A stretch of 64,000 nt of DNA from Bacteroides bouchesdurhonensis (GTDB lineage: Bacteria; Bacteroidota; Bacteroidia; Bacteroidales; Bacteroidaceae), in contig NZ_LT707006.1 in assembly GCF_900155865.1 (NCBI RefSeq), positions 3,140,577-3,204,576 of the forward strand, written 5' to 3'. Under the pieces are notes generated by a model. That model had not been told where the DNA came from and searched no databases. It saw nothing but the letters and a program-made list of their open reading frames with translations. Every line of letters starts with the position of its first letter. Positions within the stretch are counted from its first letter, which is position 1. Below are positions 43,801 through 50,075 of the stretch, piece after piece. Position numbers and translations under genes: made by a program.

Positions 43801-43978
43801 CCATTTTAGCAATGGTACTTGAAAGTAAATCAATAGATATTTTCCGACCGCCACTAACTTCAACGTACATATCTTTGGATAGCTCTGTTGTATCAGTCAG
43901 TTGCTCTATTGTAAGACTGTTTGTCTTCAACGCTTGTAACACAAGGCTAATAATCTGTTGTTTTTCTGTTTCTGTCAT
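37805..43978 (-). CDS. Giant phage tail fibre/adhesin-like protein with LRR-type C-terminus
   Basis: The 2057-aa protein begins with a helical tail-attachment-like segment (1-130), then a Thr/Ser/Gly-rich middle, Ig-like beta-sandwich repeats (about 490-830), a concanavalin-A/laminin-G-like section (about 840-1070), a long region of unknown fold, and a leucine-rich-repeat-like section (about 1820-1980, with LNCGEMPFLVSLDIRNTQIVTL). No catalytic motif was recognised. It is between tail-tip and DGR-target genes, so adsorption is the expected role. The first ~240 codons are A/T-rich, the rest near 50% or more G+C. Confidence 0.8.
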   Translation of the reverse strand: MTETEKQQIISLVLQALKTNSLTIEQLTDTTELSKDMYVEVSGGRKISIDLLSSTIAKMVNGDFDALVENVNKIAKDLSDGDAELLKRITGVSDKSNPLTDPFKSIGSFTTIGSFKDKLKTMYSGDSSIGNYRCILSVDSSKIPVNIQIERLELNKVCQSFTSCIQLATMSDNAEGVYLGTVCTISRIGIVSNESVTWGKWTSVINDFEERIGKANGIAPLNEESKVPSECLPEPLSLGESEDEAFPGDRGKALEDAMTNIPSDIIKPDSFSVLSDASYLNVSFKKVSKTTGKETDDSFRLPSATLEQAGLLSAEDKQALEDMKSGTPADDVTHPIVIVDEIRPLKDGYYTLETAIAAIVSYQQESGVKYERTGLIITYKTGEYEMETRQFQGAVSDFATPSLWKPFGNGGGSSVFETSDEPAEGGKDAFSTGGAYAYVPANLDVNVETEGIVKLQMKNAAGETLGDEVQFAIGTGGGGQTGGTIVAIAFQSTPVYGSYGSTLRTFAAIRSVTSNGVESSDNLIEKLELVDRESGLTVWTETVNKASSGDMKDFSFELDFTTYFTAAGTRKFKLIATDESGNTGSKNVNVTAVDITCTCVQVLNYTPETLLTPTTESFSLPLYKFGNNTSDKGISAQVDIKINGEWQSLSTTVVNDNYSHSVVIRPASLGLEHGTYPLRIQGTDVASGVKGNVIYTAVMVIDPNSSTPLVALRYDDKNGGVVRLYETVELDVACYDPLEMTSPVSVKANNVQVTQIAASRNKTYQVKQQLQGYKADGTDTVNYTAVCKDVTSEPVRVTVSGSAIDAAIKEGAIYNFDFSSRTNQETDHSIVSGNYEMKVDGANWTTNGFGTFLGENCLRVAENVGVSLNHAPFAGSSIESNGAAIQFAFASKNVTDDDALLLSCYDETSGAGFYVTGRVVGIFCNNGVARREERAYRQGEKITVAVVVGPASNYVERDGTRYSMMKLFLNGEEVACLGYVPGGGSLIQTKYITMDGKLGDLYLYYMMAWNSYMEWAQAFKNYLVRLTDTEVMVKEYAFEDILKSQTAEGSTQSRPSAAEIYSRGMPYIVECPYEGSDIEALDGTTSTSTKIYITLYYFDPERPWRNFKAVSVQTRNQGTTSAKRPVKNKRYYLAKSKGKNKDTRIILLNPDDTTEEGRRAIALAAINKVQVGDNTIPVDVITVKVDYSDSGNANDCGACEMMNVTYRALAGNYMTPVQRAFDGTFDSGDLHIEGLQMNHSTANHPVATYRCKDDSLQNVYFHAKGNWKEDKGEQFALGFKDTPGYNKGCLNYGDFIEFFGTSGETLDAIETRFKQTDGLDTDSVYLLSLYCGSSYRIMRYQDGSWKKQSGSMKYENGKWNVTGDVLNPVEGFELLNYQGMDWFQGVGSVQDMMAMKTDKSSWVQKLVDGGTISADTFPAWTYYFESLIDDDQLAIDYALGKKVPYSLYRWLRFCDSCDYSKGGNWQKTWKENMYKYACPESVLSYDIFTDYLAATDQRAKNMQPMWFLEEYASVTDGVYSSEDAMRMYLNKIYDCDTLNSKDNDGGCTVDAEVDPNRTSDETFTNPYAGYGSVLFNNIYLQQTVWIDSSGTELSLRTVAAAMRNVQATIDGVTLHPFSPEGATHFFIDKRLKKWQKLVSSYDGERKYISYTATSDAIYFYALQGLGLTALPSFIERRWRIRDGYFQTGDFFSGVISGRVSSKSNATIRIVAAKNGYFGVGNDASGNLSESCFLEAGEEYVFTNFSHEEGALLYIYQADRMKLLDLSEISLSSTVSFSAMQLVETLILGSDTHTEQSIGSYAPLTSLNCGEMPFLVSLDIRNTQIVTLVTDKCPRIAHINASGSKLENITLAETSPINDISLPPTMTSLRFVGLPELTYTGLSAPSGLQIESMPNVQRLRLETSPQLDAIQMLRDVLASQAASRKLSMLRISNMTLKADGSELLAILEYGVAGMDEDGNRQDKPVVNGTYELTVIRETDEIESLESGIDGLVILTVIDAYIDLINWFNNESYGGEPYYDNVTLDNINEVLEYYNGETYEEYLERFAEDNMDINDLINK

Positions 43979-43989
43979 AATTCTCTTTT

Positions 43990-45303
43990 TTAATCATTTT
44001 CATATACCCATACAAGCTCAATGGTCATACCAAGATTATCTATGTCGCAATCATAGACATTATCAAGATAAAGTTGGAACTCCTTCAGAGCACCAATATC
44101 TCCACCGTTAATACCTTTCAAGACACATACACCATCCCTACTGATTACACTCCCTTCAATGAGGTTAGTATACGAATCTCCTTTATATAGTACAGCACGC
44201 AAATTTATCGAACCGTTGTCCAAATCGTTCTTTAGTCTATCCAGTCCATTAACTGTAAGTTTACCGTAACCTCTTCTACCAATATACTTGTTATCTATGT
44301 CAGTCGTCTTGATTGCAATCAAATCCCAATATGAATTTTTATCAACACCTGGGTGATGAATACTGTTGACAGTAACCATAGTATCACTATTAATAGAAAC
44401 TCCAGTATTAGGAATAGCCTTAGTCATATTGATATATGCTCCGACCTCTGCAACCCCACTTTCTGAACCATACTTGATACTACGCATTCCTTCATCATCT
44501 GCTATCCTATAAGCACCGCTTTGTACACACCTCATAGCAAGCTGGTTATTCCATTCCAAAACTGGATTCATCGTTCTTACCTTCTGTAACATTTGATTGA
44601 ACACAAAACTCTTCAATCCCTCTATTTGCTGGTTAAGTTCCGGAACATTACTTTCCTTTCTGGTATATCGAACACCATCAAAGTAGACGTAATTACAGCA
44701 TAAGACACGATTCAATAATTCAGCAAACCACACAGGGCATCCCATCCCATTTCCAAGCGTGAATAATACTGTTGTATATTCGTGGCTGAATAGCTCAACA
44801 ATATCCTCATCAGAGGTCACGAACTGCTCATTATCCACACCGAACGTCCATCCGTTATCTTTGAAACCACCAGGAACGCGAAAATCAAAAAAGTATTGCA
44901 TCCCATCTATCCACCAGACAGCATCAAGATGCTGCTTATTATCTTTCATTGAATACTGAATAAGGCTGGTTTCTGATAACTCACATTCATCGTCCGTAAC
45001 TTTAAAAATCTCACTCGTATTCCCATTAACTGTTACAGTATAGTATCCACATGGAAGCAATGAAATGTTATAGAAATAAAGAATCTTATCATCATTCATC
45101 TTCCATGAGCTTAATGATACAGGTGTAGATATATTACTTAAAAGATTATTAATGTAAACTATAGGCTCCTGCTCTTTGGCTGTCAAAATCAATTCAACAA
45201 AAATCCTGTCTGTACGTGCGAATAATTGCACATATTTACTCTTCGCTCCAAATTTATCGGTAGACGGAGAAAAAAACAGTGGGGTAAACGGGCTTATAAT
45301 CAT
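43990..45303 (-). CDS. Phage tail-tip/baseplate protein, 437 aa
   Basis: This is a beta-rich protein without signal peptide or membrane helices. A short aromatic FTPLFFSPSTDKF start is followed by alternating strands and several Asp/Gly turns. It starts 4 bp after the 663-aa gene and ends 11 bp before the fibre gene, in the position where siphophages encode distal tail or baseplate proteins. No family is recognised; assignment is by order only. Confidence 0.65.
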   Translation of the reverse strand: MIISPFTPLFFSPSTDKFGAKSKYVQLFARTDRIFVELILTAKEQEPIVYINNLLSNISTPVSLSSWKMNDDKILYFYNISLLPCGYYTVTVNGNTSEIFKVTDDECELSETSLIQYSMKDNKQHLDAVWWIDGMQYFFDFRVPGGFKDNGWTFGVDNEQFVTSDEDIVELFSHEYTTVLFTLGNGMGCPVWFAELLNRVLCCNYVYFDGVRYTRKESNVPELNQQIEGLKSFVFNQMLQKVRTMNPVLEWNNQLAMRCVQSGAYRIADDEGMRSIKYGSESGVAEVGAYINMTKAIPNTGVSINSDTMVTVNSIHHPGVDKNSYWDLIAIKTTDIDNKYIGRRGYGKLTVNGLDRLKNDLDNGSINLRAVLYKGDSYTNLIEGSVISRDGVCVLKGINGGDIGALKEFQLYLDNVYDCDIDNLGMTIELVWVYEND

Positions 45304-45307
45304 ATTT

Positions 45308-47299
45308 CTAGGCTTTTGTTATTGAACGGACAAATAAATCATACTTCACTCCCTCGTTTCTCTCAACTGTACTACTCACCTCTTTGATGTAGCCCTCGTA
45401 AACTAGATCATCTTTTAAGATTTTAATCGTTTCATCATCTGTTGGTGGAATATCTTCATTATAAGTTGTGAATGAAACATCTCCACAAGTTATAATACCA
45501 CTTTCAACGTTAAAATCATCTTTCATTCCTATACCATTGACAACAACATCACTATTACCGTCAGAAGAAGAATAAGATAGTTTTTTAGTGAACATACCAA
45601 TATAGCCGGCATTTGCTTGCAATATGCCTCCTTGCCAATACATGGTATTAAACATCGTTTCAGGATCAAGTACACCACTTATTTCCCAACCGCTCCTTAT
45701 AAGCCTATACTCTTTATATGTTTGTACTCCGCCATTATCATGTAATGTAGTACTGGCACAAACAAAAAACACATCATTGTCACTTTCACTATCCGTTGTA
45801 TCTTGGCCTCTCTTTTGCGATAAGAATTCAATTCCATAAACATCAGCACGGTAAGGGCTAATCAACTCTAATACATTATCAGTTATATCAATGCCAGTAG
45901 TATATTCAGTAGTAAATCGGAATTCGTCACGACCATTCATACTTTCATAGTCCTGTTTATCATATCCTACCCTAACCAAAGAATATATTCTTGATGAATC
46001 AACCTTATACTCAAAACTAGAAAAGCTGCTATTTAAATCCTTTACATTGTTATCACTAAACAATTTGTCCCGGTGTTTAAAAAAAACAGTGACACCATTG
46101 ATCACAGGCACAAAGCCAAAAACTGTTTCCATCCAGTTTTTAAACTTCGTATAAGAAGTATATAGCTTAGCTTGAGGGATTCCACGAATACTTTCAGCAG
46201 CTAATATCACGCAATTATCTAACCTTTCATCAACACCTGAAGCTATTTCACCATAGATACCTTCATTTCCACCATTCATGCTTTTAAGCAATCGGTTTAA
46301 CACATCAATAGGTCTTATTGCATCCACATAGATAGGGTTAGCTCGAGAAGTAAAGCGTGTCTCAAATTTGAAATTACGAAAATAAATATTGCCAGTAGAA
46401 GCATTAACTCTGTTAAATGTTACCTTCAAATCAAAAAATAAAGCCTGCCCTTTAGTCAGATGAATCTTGATGGATTCATTCAGATTACTTGGGGTAACAT
46501 CCCCCTTATTATACCCCCATCTTTTCAACTCGACTAAACGACCATCTTCGTAACGCCCACCTAGAACAATTTCAGCTTTAGTTGTATACGCATCACTATA
46601 ACTGATATAGTATTCAAAACTAAAATTCAATACTATATCAATGTCGGACAAGGCTTTAACAAATACATTTGGATCATCTTTCGATTCCTGTGGTGCATCA
46701 TAAAACTCAAGAGGTGAATCCCGTGACGGAAGTTCACCACCAGAAATATATAAGGGAAGCGAATATGTTATAGCTTCTACATATATTCCTTTGTCAATTA
46801 CAATATATTGCAAAGAAGCATCATTTTCTACAGTATTACCACCTAATGTATGCGGTTGACTATAATTCATACTTACAGAATCATAATAAAGCTGATATAC
46901 ATCTTTTATCTCATCTACCGAATATTCGTACTGCGTTCCTTTGTTAGCCTTTATGATATTAGCGACACTATCATCTATCGAATTAATAGAAACAGTATTT
47001 CCATCATAAGTTAATGAACCGAAATCCAATCGACAACTAAAGAATTCTTCATAAGTATGAGAATTAGTTATAGTATAAACGGTGATACTAGCATTAGAAG
47101 CCAGGTATTTGCTCAAATACTCCTCCAATATGAGATCATAGGCTTCTCCCACAAACTGGAATTTTGAAGTAAAGGTTCTAGTTATTCCTTCAAGTCTGGA
47201 GCGTTTACGGGAAAACTTTATTTCATCCCAATTCTGAATACAAGATTTGGGAATTTCATAGATAATACGATCAACGGTAAGCACATATTTACAAAGCAT
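45308..47299 (-). CDS. Phage tail-tip/hub-like structural protein, 663 aa
   Basis: The protein is beta-rich, with an N-terminal block (about 1-120) that resembles distal-tail/hub-like modules (KFQFVGEAYDLILEEYLS, then SCRLDFGSLTYDGNTVSINSID). The middle (about 150-330) is jelly-roll-like, and the C-terminal part contains RIYSLVRVGYDKQDYE. Position after the tape measure region and before the fibre fits a tail hub or receptor-binding scaffold. There is no peptidase motif I can identify. Confidence 0.65.
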   Translation of the reverse strand: MLCKYVLTVDRIIYEIPKSCIQNWDEIKFSRKRSRLEGITRTFTSKFQFVGEAYDLILEEYLSKYLASNASITVYTITNSHTYEEFFSCRLDFGSLTYDGNTVSINSIDDSVANIIKANKGTQYEYSVDEIKDVYQLYYDSVSMNYSQPHTLGGNTVENDASLQYIVIDKGIYVEAITYSLPLYISGGELPSRDSPLEFYDAPQESKDDPNVFVKALSDIDIVLNFSFEYYISYSDAYTTKAEIVLGGRYEDGRLVELKRWGYNKGDVTPSNLNESIKIHLTKGQALFFDLKVTFNRVNASTGNIYFRNFKFETRFTSRANPIYVDAIRPIDVLNRLLKSMNGGNEGIYGEIASGVDERLDNCVILAAESIRGIPQAKLYTSYTKFKNWMETVFGFVPVINGVTVFFKHRDKLFSDNNVKDLNSSFSSFEYKVDSSRIYSLVRVGYDKQDYESMNGRDEFRFTTEYTTGIDITDNVLELISPYRADVYGIEFLSQKRGQDTTDSESDNDVFFVCASTTLHDNGGVQTYKEYRLIRSGWEISGVLDPETMFNTMYWQGGILQANAGYIGMFTKKLSYSSSDGNSDVVVNGIGMKDDFNVESGIITCGDVSFTTYNEDIPPTDDETIKILKDDLVYEGYIKEVSSTVERNEGVKYDLFVRSITKA

Positions 47300-47336
47300 T
47301 TTAACTCTTTTTGAATGTTCACGAGCAAATATATAG

Positions 47337-47364
47337 AAAAAGCCAACCGGTTTCCCAGTTGGCT
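47337..47364 (-). terminator. Terminator after the 368-aa accessory gene
   Basis: On -, AGCCAAC (47364-47358 region) pairs with GTTGGCT (47347-47341), followed by TTTTTC. It separates the sigma-factor cassette from the tail-tip genes. Confidence 0.75.
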
Positions 47365-47459
47365 AAATTCTTGAAAATCATACTTTGCCAAAACGCCACA
47401 TAATTCACTGGCTATCAGTGAATAAAATATTATTTTAGAAAAAAGCGTTTTATTTATAG

Positions 47460-48566
47460 CTATTTTATATCATGATCATCCAAAGTGTTTAAACTTCTCA
47501 AACGTTTACTTCCAAATTTGTTAGATAATACACCATCAAAATATAATTCAGGTGTCCATTTAGTTAATGCCCCAACAACTTGATCAATAATGCCAGCTGC
47601 AATTCCCACATAAGGATTCCATAAGCCAAGTCCAGTAACAGCCCCAAATCTTAACCATTTGGTTATTAATTGTTCCCCTTTCTTAGCTATTAATATATTT
47701 TGAAGTTCTCTCCAATCATAATCATTCCCAGCGATCCATTCTCTGAATTTCACTCCATGAACATTCTCCCTGACCTCTAATATATCTTGAAGTGTTATTG
47801 CCCCTTTATAATATAAAATAGAAAGATCTGGAAGAGCTTTACTTTTTAAAACCTGATCAATATTTCCCATCAATGACTGATCTAATTCACGACCACTTTT
47901 CAACGTTAACCAATATTTAGCATTCCCTTCCATTCCTATTTCATTCATTCTAAACTCACGTGACCAAACCAATGTGCGTTCAAGAATAAATAGCCTCATT
48001 ATAGTAAAAGCATCATCATCACAAATATTAAACAAATCTTCAGTTTTAAGATTTAAATGTGCTTTTAACACAGGAATATTTATATCTTCTAAAGTATTAT
48101 CTAGTGCTATACTATCTAAATAGCCTGATGCGTCCTCCTCTAATAATTCATGATACAATACATGATATAAATAACTATATTGAGAAATCCGGTATCTATT
48201 CGACAATCTAGAAATAATATTTAATCGCGCACTATCTGAAGGAATTTGAGTATTCCAAAAAGAAAAATTCTGATCCTCAAATGCCATAATTTTGGGAGAA
48301 GACCAACCATCTAATATTTTCAATATATCTTTGGATATTAACAGACTCGTAGCCTCAATCCCAAATACTTCAATAAATTCTTCTAACGAAGTAATACGTA
48401 TATATATTTTATCATGTAGTAATAATGAGTTTATTATATTCTTAATGAAATACAATCTTTCAGGTAAAATAAATTCAGGAAATGTATTACCATCCCATCT
48501 ATCCAAATATACTCCACCTGATAATTTTTTAACTCTATATGAAAAACTATCTAACAATATTGCCAT
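47460..48566 (-). CDS. Phage accessory protein of unknown function, 368 aa
   Basis: The gene is strongly A/T-rich relative to nearby structural genes. The protein is mostly helical and soluble, with a hydrophobic Gly-rich segment (about 304-335, LGLWNPYVGIAAGIIDQVVGAL) that may be a membrane helix, and a basic tail. No domain is recognised. It is the last gene of a three-gene cassette with an ECF sigma factor, closed by a terminator, inside the tail operon. That placement and composition suggest a moron. Defence or lysogenic conversion is possible but unproven. Confidence 0.7.
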   Translation of the reverse strand: MAILLDSFSYRVKKLSGGVYLDRWDGNTFPEFILPERLYFIKNIINSLLLHDKIYIRITSLEEFIEVFGIEATSLLISKDILKILDGWSSPKIMAFEDQNFSFWNTQIPSDSARLNIISRLSNRYRISQYSYLYHVLYHELLEEDASGYLDSIALDNTLEDINIPVLKAHLNLKTEDLFNICDDDAFTIMRLFILERTLVWSREFRMNEIGMEGNAKYWLTLKSGRELDQSLMGNIDQVLKSKALPDLSILYYKGAITLQDILEVRENVHGVKFREWIAGNDYDWRELQNILIAKKGEQLITKWLRFGAVTGLGLWNPYVGIAAGIIDQVVGALTKWTPELYFDGVLSNKFGSKRLRSLNTLDDHDIK

Positions 48567-48633
48567 ATCATGCTTATTTAGTGATAATACAAATATATAA
48601 ATAAATTTCTATAAGAACCAAAATCACACAATA

Positions 48634-49107
48634 TTAATAACCTAGAGCATGAAATATCATTTTTCTTCCAAATGAAATACGACTTCTTACAGTTCCGACA
48701 GGAATGTTCAGGATTTCACTTATCTCATCATAAGAATACCCACTAGCATAATACATCACACTATCAATACAACGGGATTTTTTAGCACACCGTTGTATTG
48801 TGGAAACCAAATCATCAAACAGTATTGAATGAGCTGTACAGTTAGAAATGGCACTTCCGTCTACCATATCAAGCCCTGTAAAATGTATAAGGGAATTTCT
48901 ATTGTATCTTATTATATAAGTATTCCTCATTATAATAAGGCACCACGGTTGAAGTGGTTTAGAACAATCAAATTTATCACGATTCACAAGTAGCTTATAA
49001 ACTGTATCACCGGCTAAGTCTTCAGCATCTTGCATGGAACAGCAGAATTTTCTTGCCACCTTTAATATCCAAGGATATATTTCTGATAATTCCTTTTCAA
49101 AGTCCAT
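48634..49107 (-). CDS. Phage-encoded ECF-type sigma factor
   Basis: The 157-aa protein has sigma region 2 (about 5-70, with MQDAEDLAGDTVYKLL and a PWCLIIMRNTYIIRYN segment) and region 4 (about 105-155, with SGYSYDEISEILNIPVGTVRSRISFGRK, a helix-turn-helix). It lacks other domains, as in ECF factors. An RBS GGAGGG lies 6 nt before the ATG; it overlaps the preceding gene by 11 bp. It could switch host polymerase to phage or host promoters. No anti-sigma factor is recognised nearby. Confidence 0.88.
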   Translation of the reverse strand: MDFEKELSEIYPWILKVARKFCCSMQDAEDLAGDTVYKLLVNRDKFDCSKPLQPWCLIIMRNTYIIRYNRNSLIHFTGLDMVDGSAISNCTAHSILFDDLVSTIQRCAKKSRCIDSVMYYASGYSYDEISEILNIPVGTVRSRISFGRKMIFHALGY

Positions 49108-49384
49108 TGTCAGCCCTCCTTATTAGGTGTATCTTCGGTTCGCCATTAATGCACCTTTCCACATATTTCCGGTGCATGATACTTTGTTCGTGCATTTCCT
49201 TAGCAGAACGCTCGATTGAACTAATAAGAGTGCCTATATCGGGGGGCAATAAGGCAATCATTTTTTTTACCTCGGACACTTCTGCTGTTATCCGATTACA
49301 CTTCGTCTCTAATGTACGTAATTCTGACAATAAAACATTGTATAAATGCCTATTTATACAATGGATGCTGTTTTTTCTATTCAT
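49097..49384 (-). CDS. Small helical protein upstream of the phage sigma factor
   Basis: The ATG at 49384 gives 95 residues (an alternative TTG at 49420 runs through the terminator stem and is less likely). The protein is helical, with heptad-like LSELRTLETKCNRITAEVSEVKKMI and a second helix ending in KYVERCIN. It overlaps the sigma gene by 11 bp, which suggests coupling. It might bind or modulate the sigma factor, but no anti-sigma motif is visible. Its first codons contain the 28-bp palindrome at 49336-49363. Confidence 0.6.
   Translation of the reverse strand: MNRKNSIHCINRHLYNVLLSELRTLETKCNRITAEVSEVKKMIALLPPDIGTLISSIERSAKEMHEQSIMHRKYVERCINGEPKIHLIRRADNGL
49336..49363. promoter_or_regulatory. 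28-bp perfect palindrome at the head of the sigma cassette
   Basis: CATTGTATAAAT (49336-49347), four loop bases GCCT, then ATTTATACAATG (49352-49363): twelve perfect base pairs, in the early codons of the 95-aa gene. This length is unusual in coding sequence and fits an operator for a dimeric regulator or an mRNA hairpin. Confidence 0.65.
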
Positions 49385-49426
49385 AAAAAAGTCGTTTGTG
49401 ATTCTAAAGGAGATGTACAAACGACT
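49385..49426 (-). terminator. Terminator just upstream of the sigma cassette
   Basis: On -, AGTCGTTTGT (49426-49417) pairs with ACAAACGACT (49399-49390), then TTTTT, ending right at the ATG 49384. It closes the tape-measure transcript (stop at 49492) and may act as an attenuator for the cassette. Confidence 0.8.
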
Positions 49427-49491
49427 GTATGAAATAATTCGCTTTAATTAAAAATTAATCGAATTACAGCATATATGTAGTACCAATATTA

Positions 49492-50073
49492 TCATGTGCT
49501 TCTTTTTCTGATCAATATTTCAACATCAGCTTGATGAACGATATTTGCGTAGACAGCAGCATTAATTACACGAGAATCAATACTCATTTTAAAGAATGTC
49601 ATTAGAAAAGCAATCTCAGCATCAAAAGAAGAACGAATTTGTTCAGGAGTAGCCTTACTTCCTTTATGTTCCTCACTGCGTCTTTCCTCATTCCGTTTTT
49701 GCTCAAAAATTGCAGAATGAAGTAAATAATCAATCTTCGATATTACTTGTTCATCACTCATATTTCGGGTATCTACATTTAGTTGACCCAATACCTGACG
49801 AACATCATCATAAAAGCCAAGAGAAACTAGAGCCTGACAAATACGAAGACTCAATAGTTTGGCACGTTCTTTCAGCATATCCTCTTTGTCCATTACCATA
49901 GCCTTCATATTTGAAGGATTAACAATACTTCTGTATTCAATGAGCAATTTAGATGCTATCTCTTTAAGCGTACTTTCGGACATAGATTTGCAGTCCGAAA
50001 GCAAACAAGCATAGTTTCCGCATGAAAGTTCAATGAAATCACTCAATGTTATCTGATTTAATCTTTCAATCAT
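49492..50073 (-). CDS. Phage protein downstream of the tape measure, 193 aa
   Basis: This is a helical soluble protein with charged segments; the middle (KRNEERRSEEHKGSKATPEQIRSSFDAE near 124-151) is a flexible linker. It starts 2 bp after the tape measure stop and ends at the terminator 49385-49426. Proteins in this slot are often distal tail or tail-assembly factors. No family is recognised. Confidence 0.65.
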   Translation of the reverse strand: MIERLNQITLSDFIELSCGNYACLLSDCKSMSESTLKEIASKLLIEYRSIVNPSNMKAMVMDKEDMLKERAKLLSLRICQALVSLGFYDDVRQVLGQLNVDTRNMSDEQVISKIDYLLHSAIFEQKRNEERRSEEHKGSKATPEQIRSSFDAEIAFLMTFFKMSIDSRVINAAVYANIVHQADVEILIRKRST

Positions 50074-50075
50074 GG

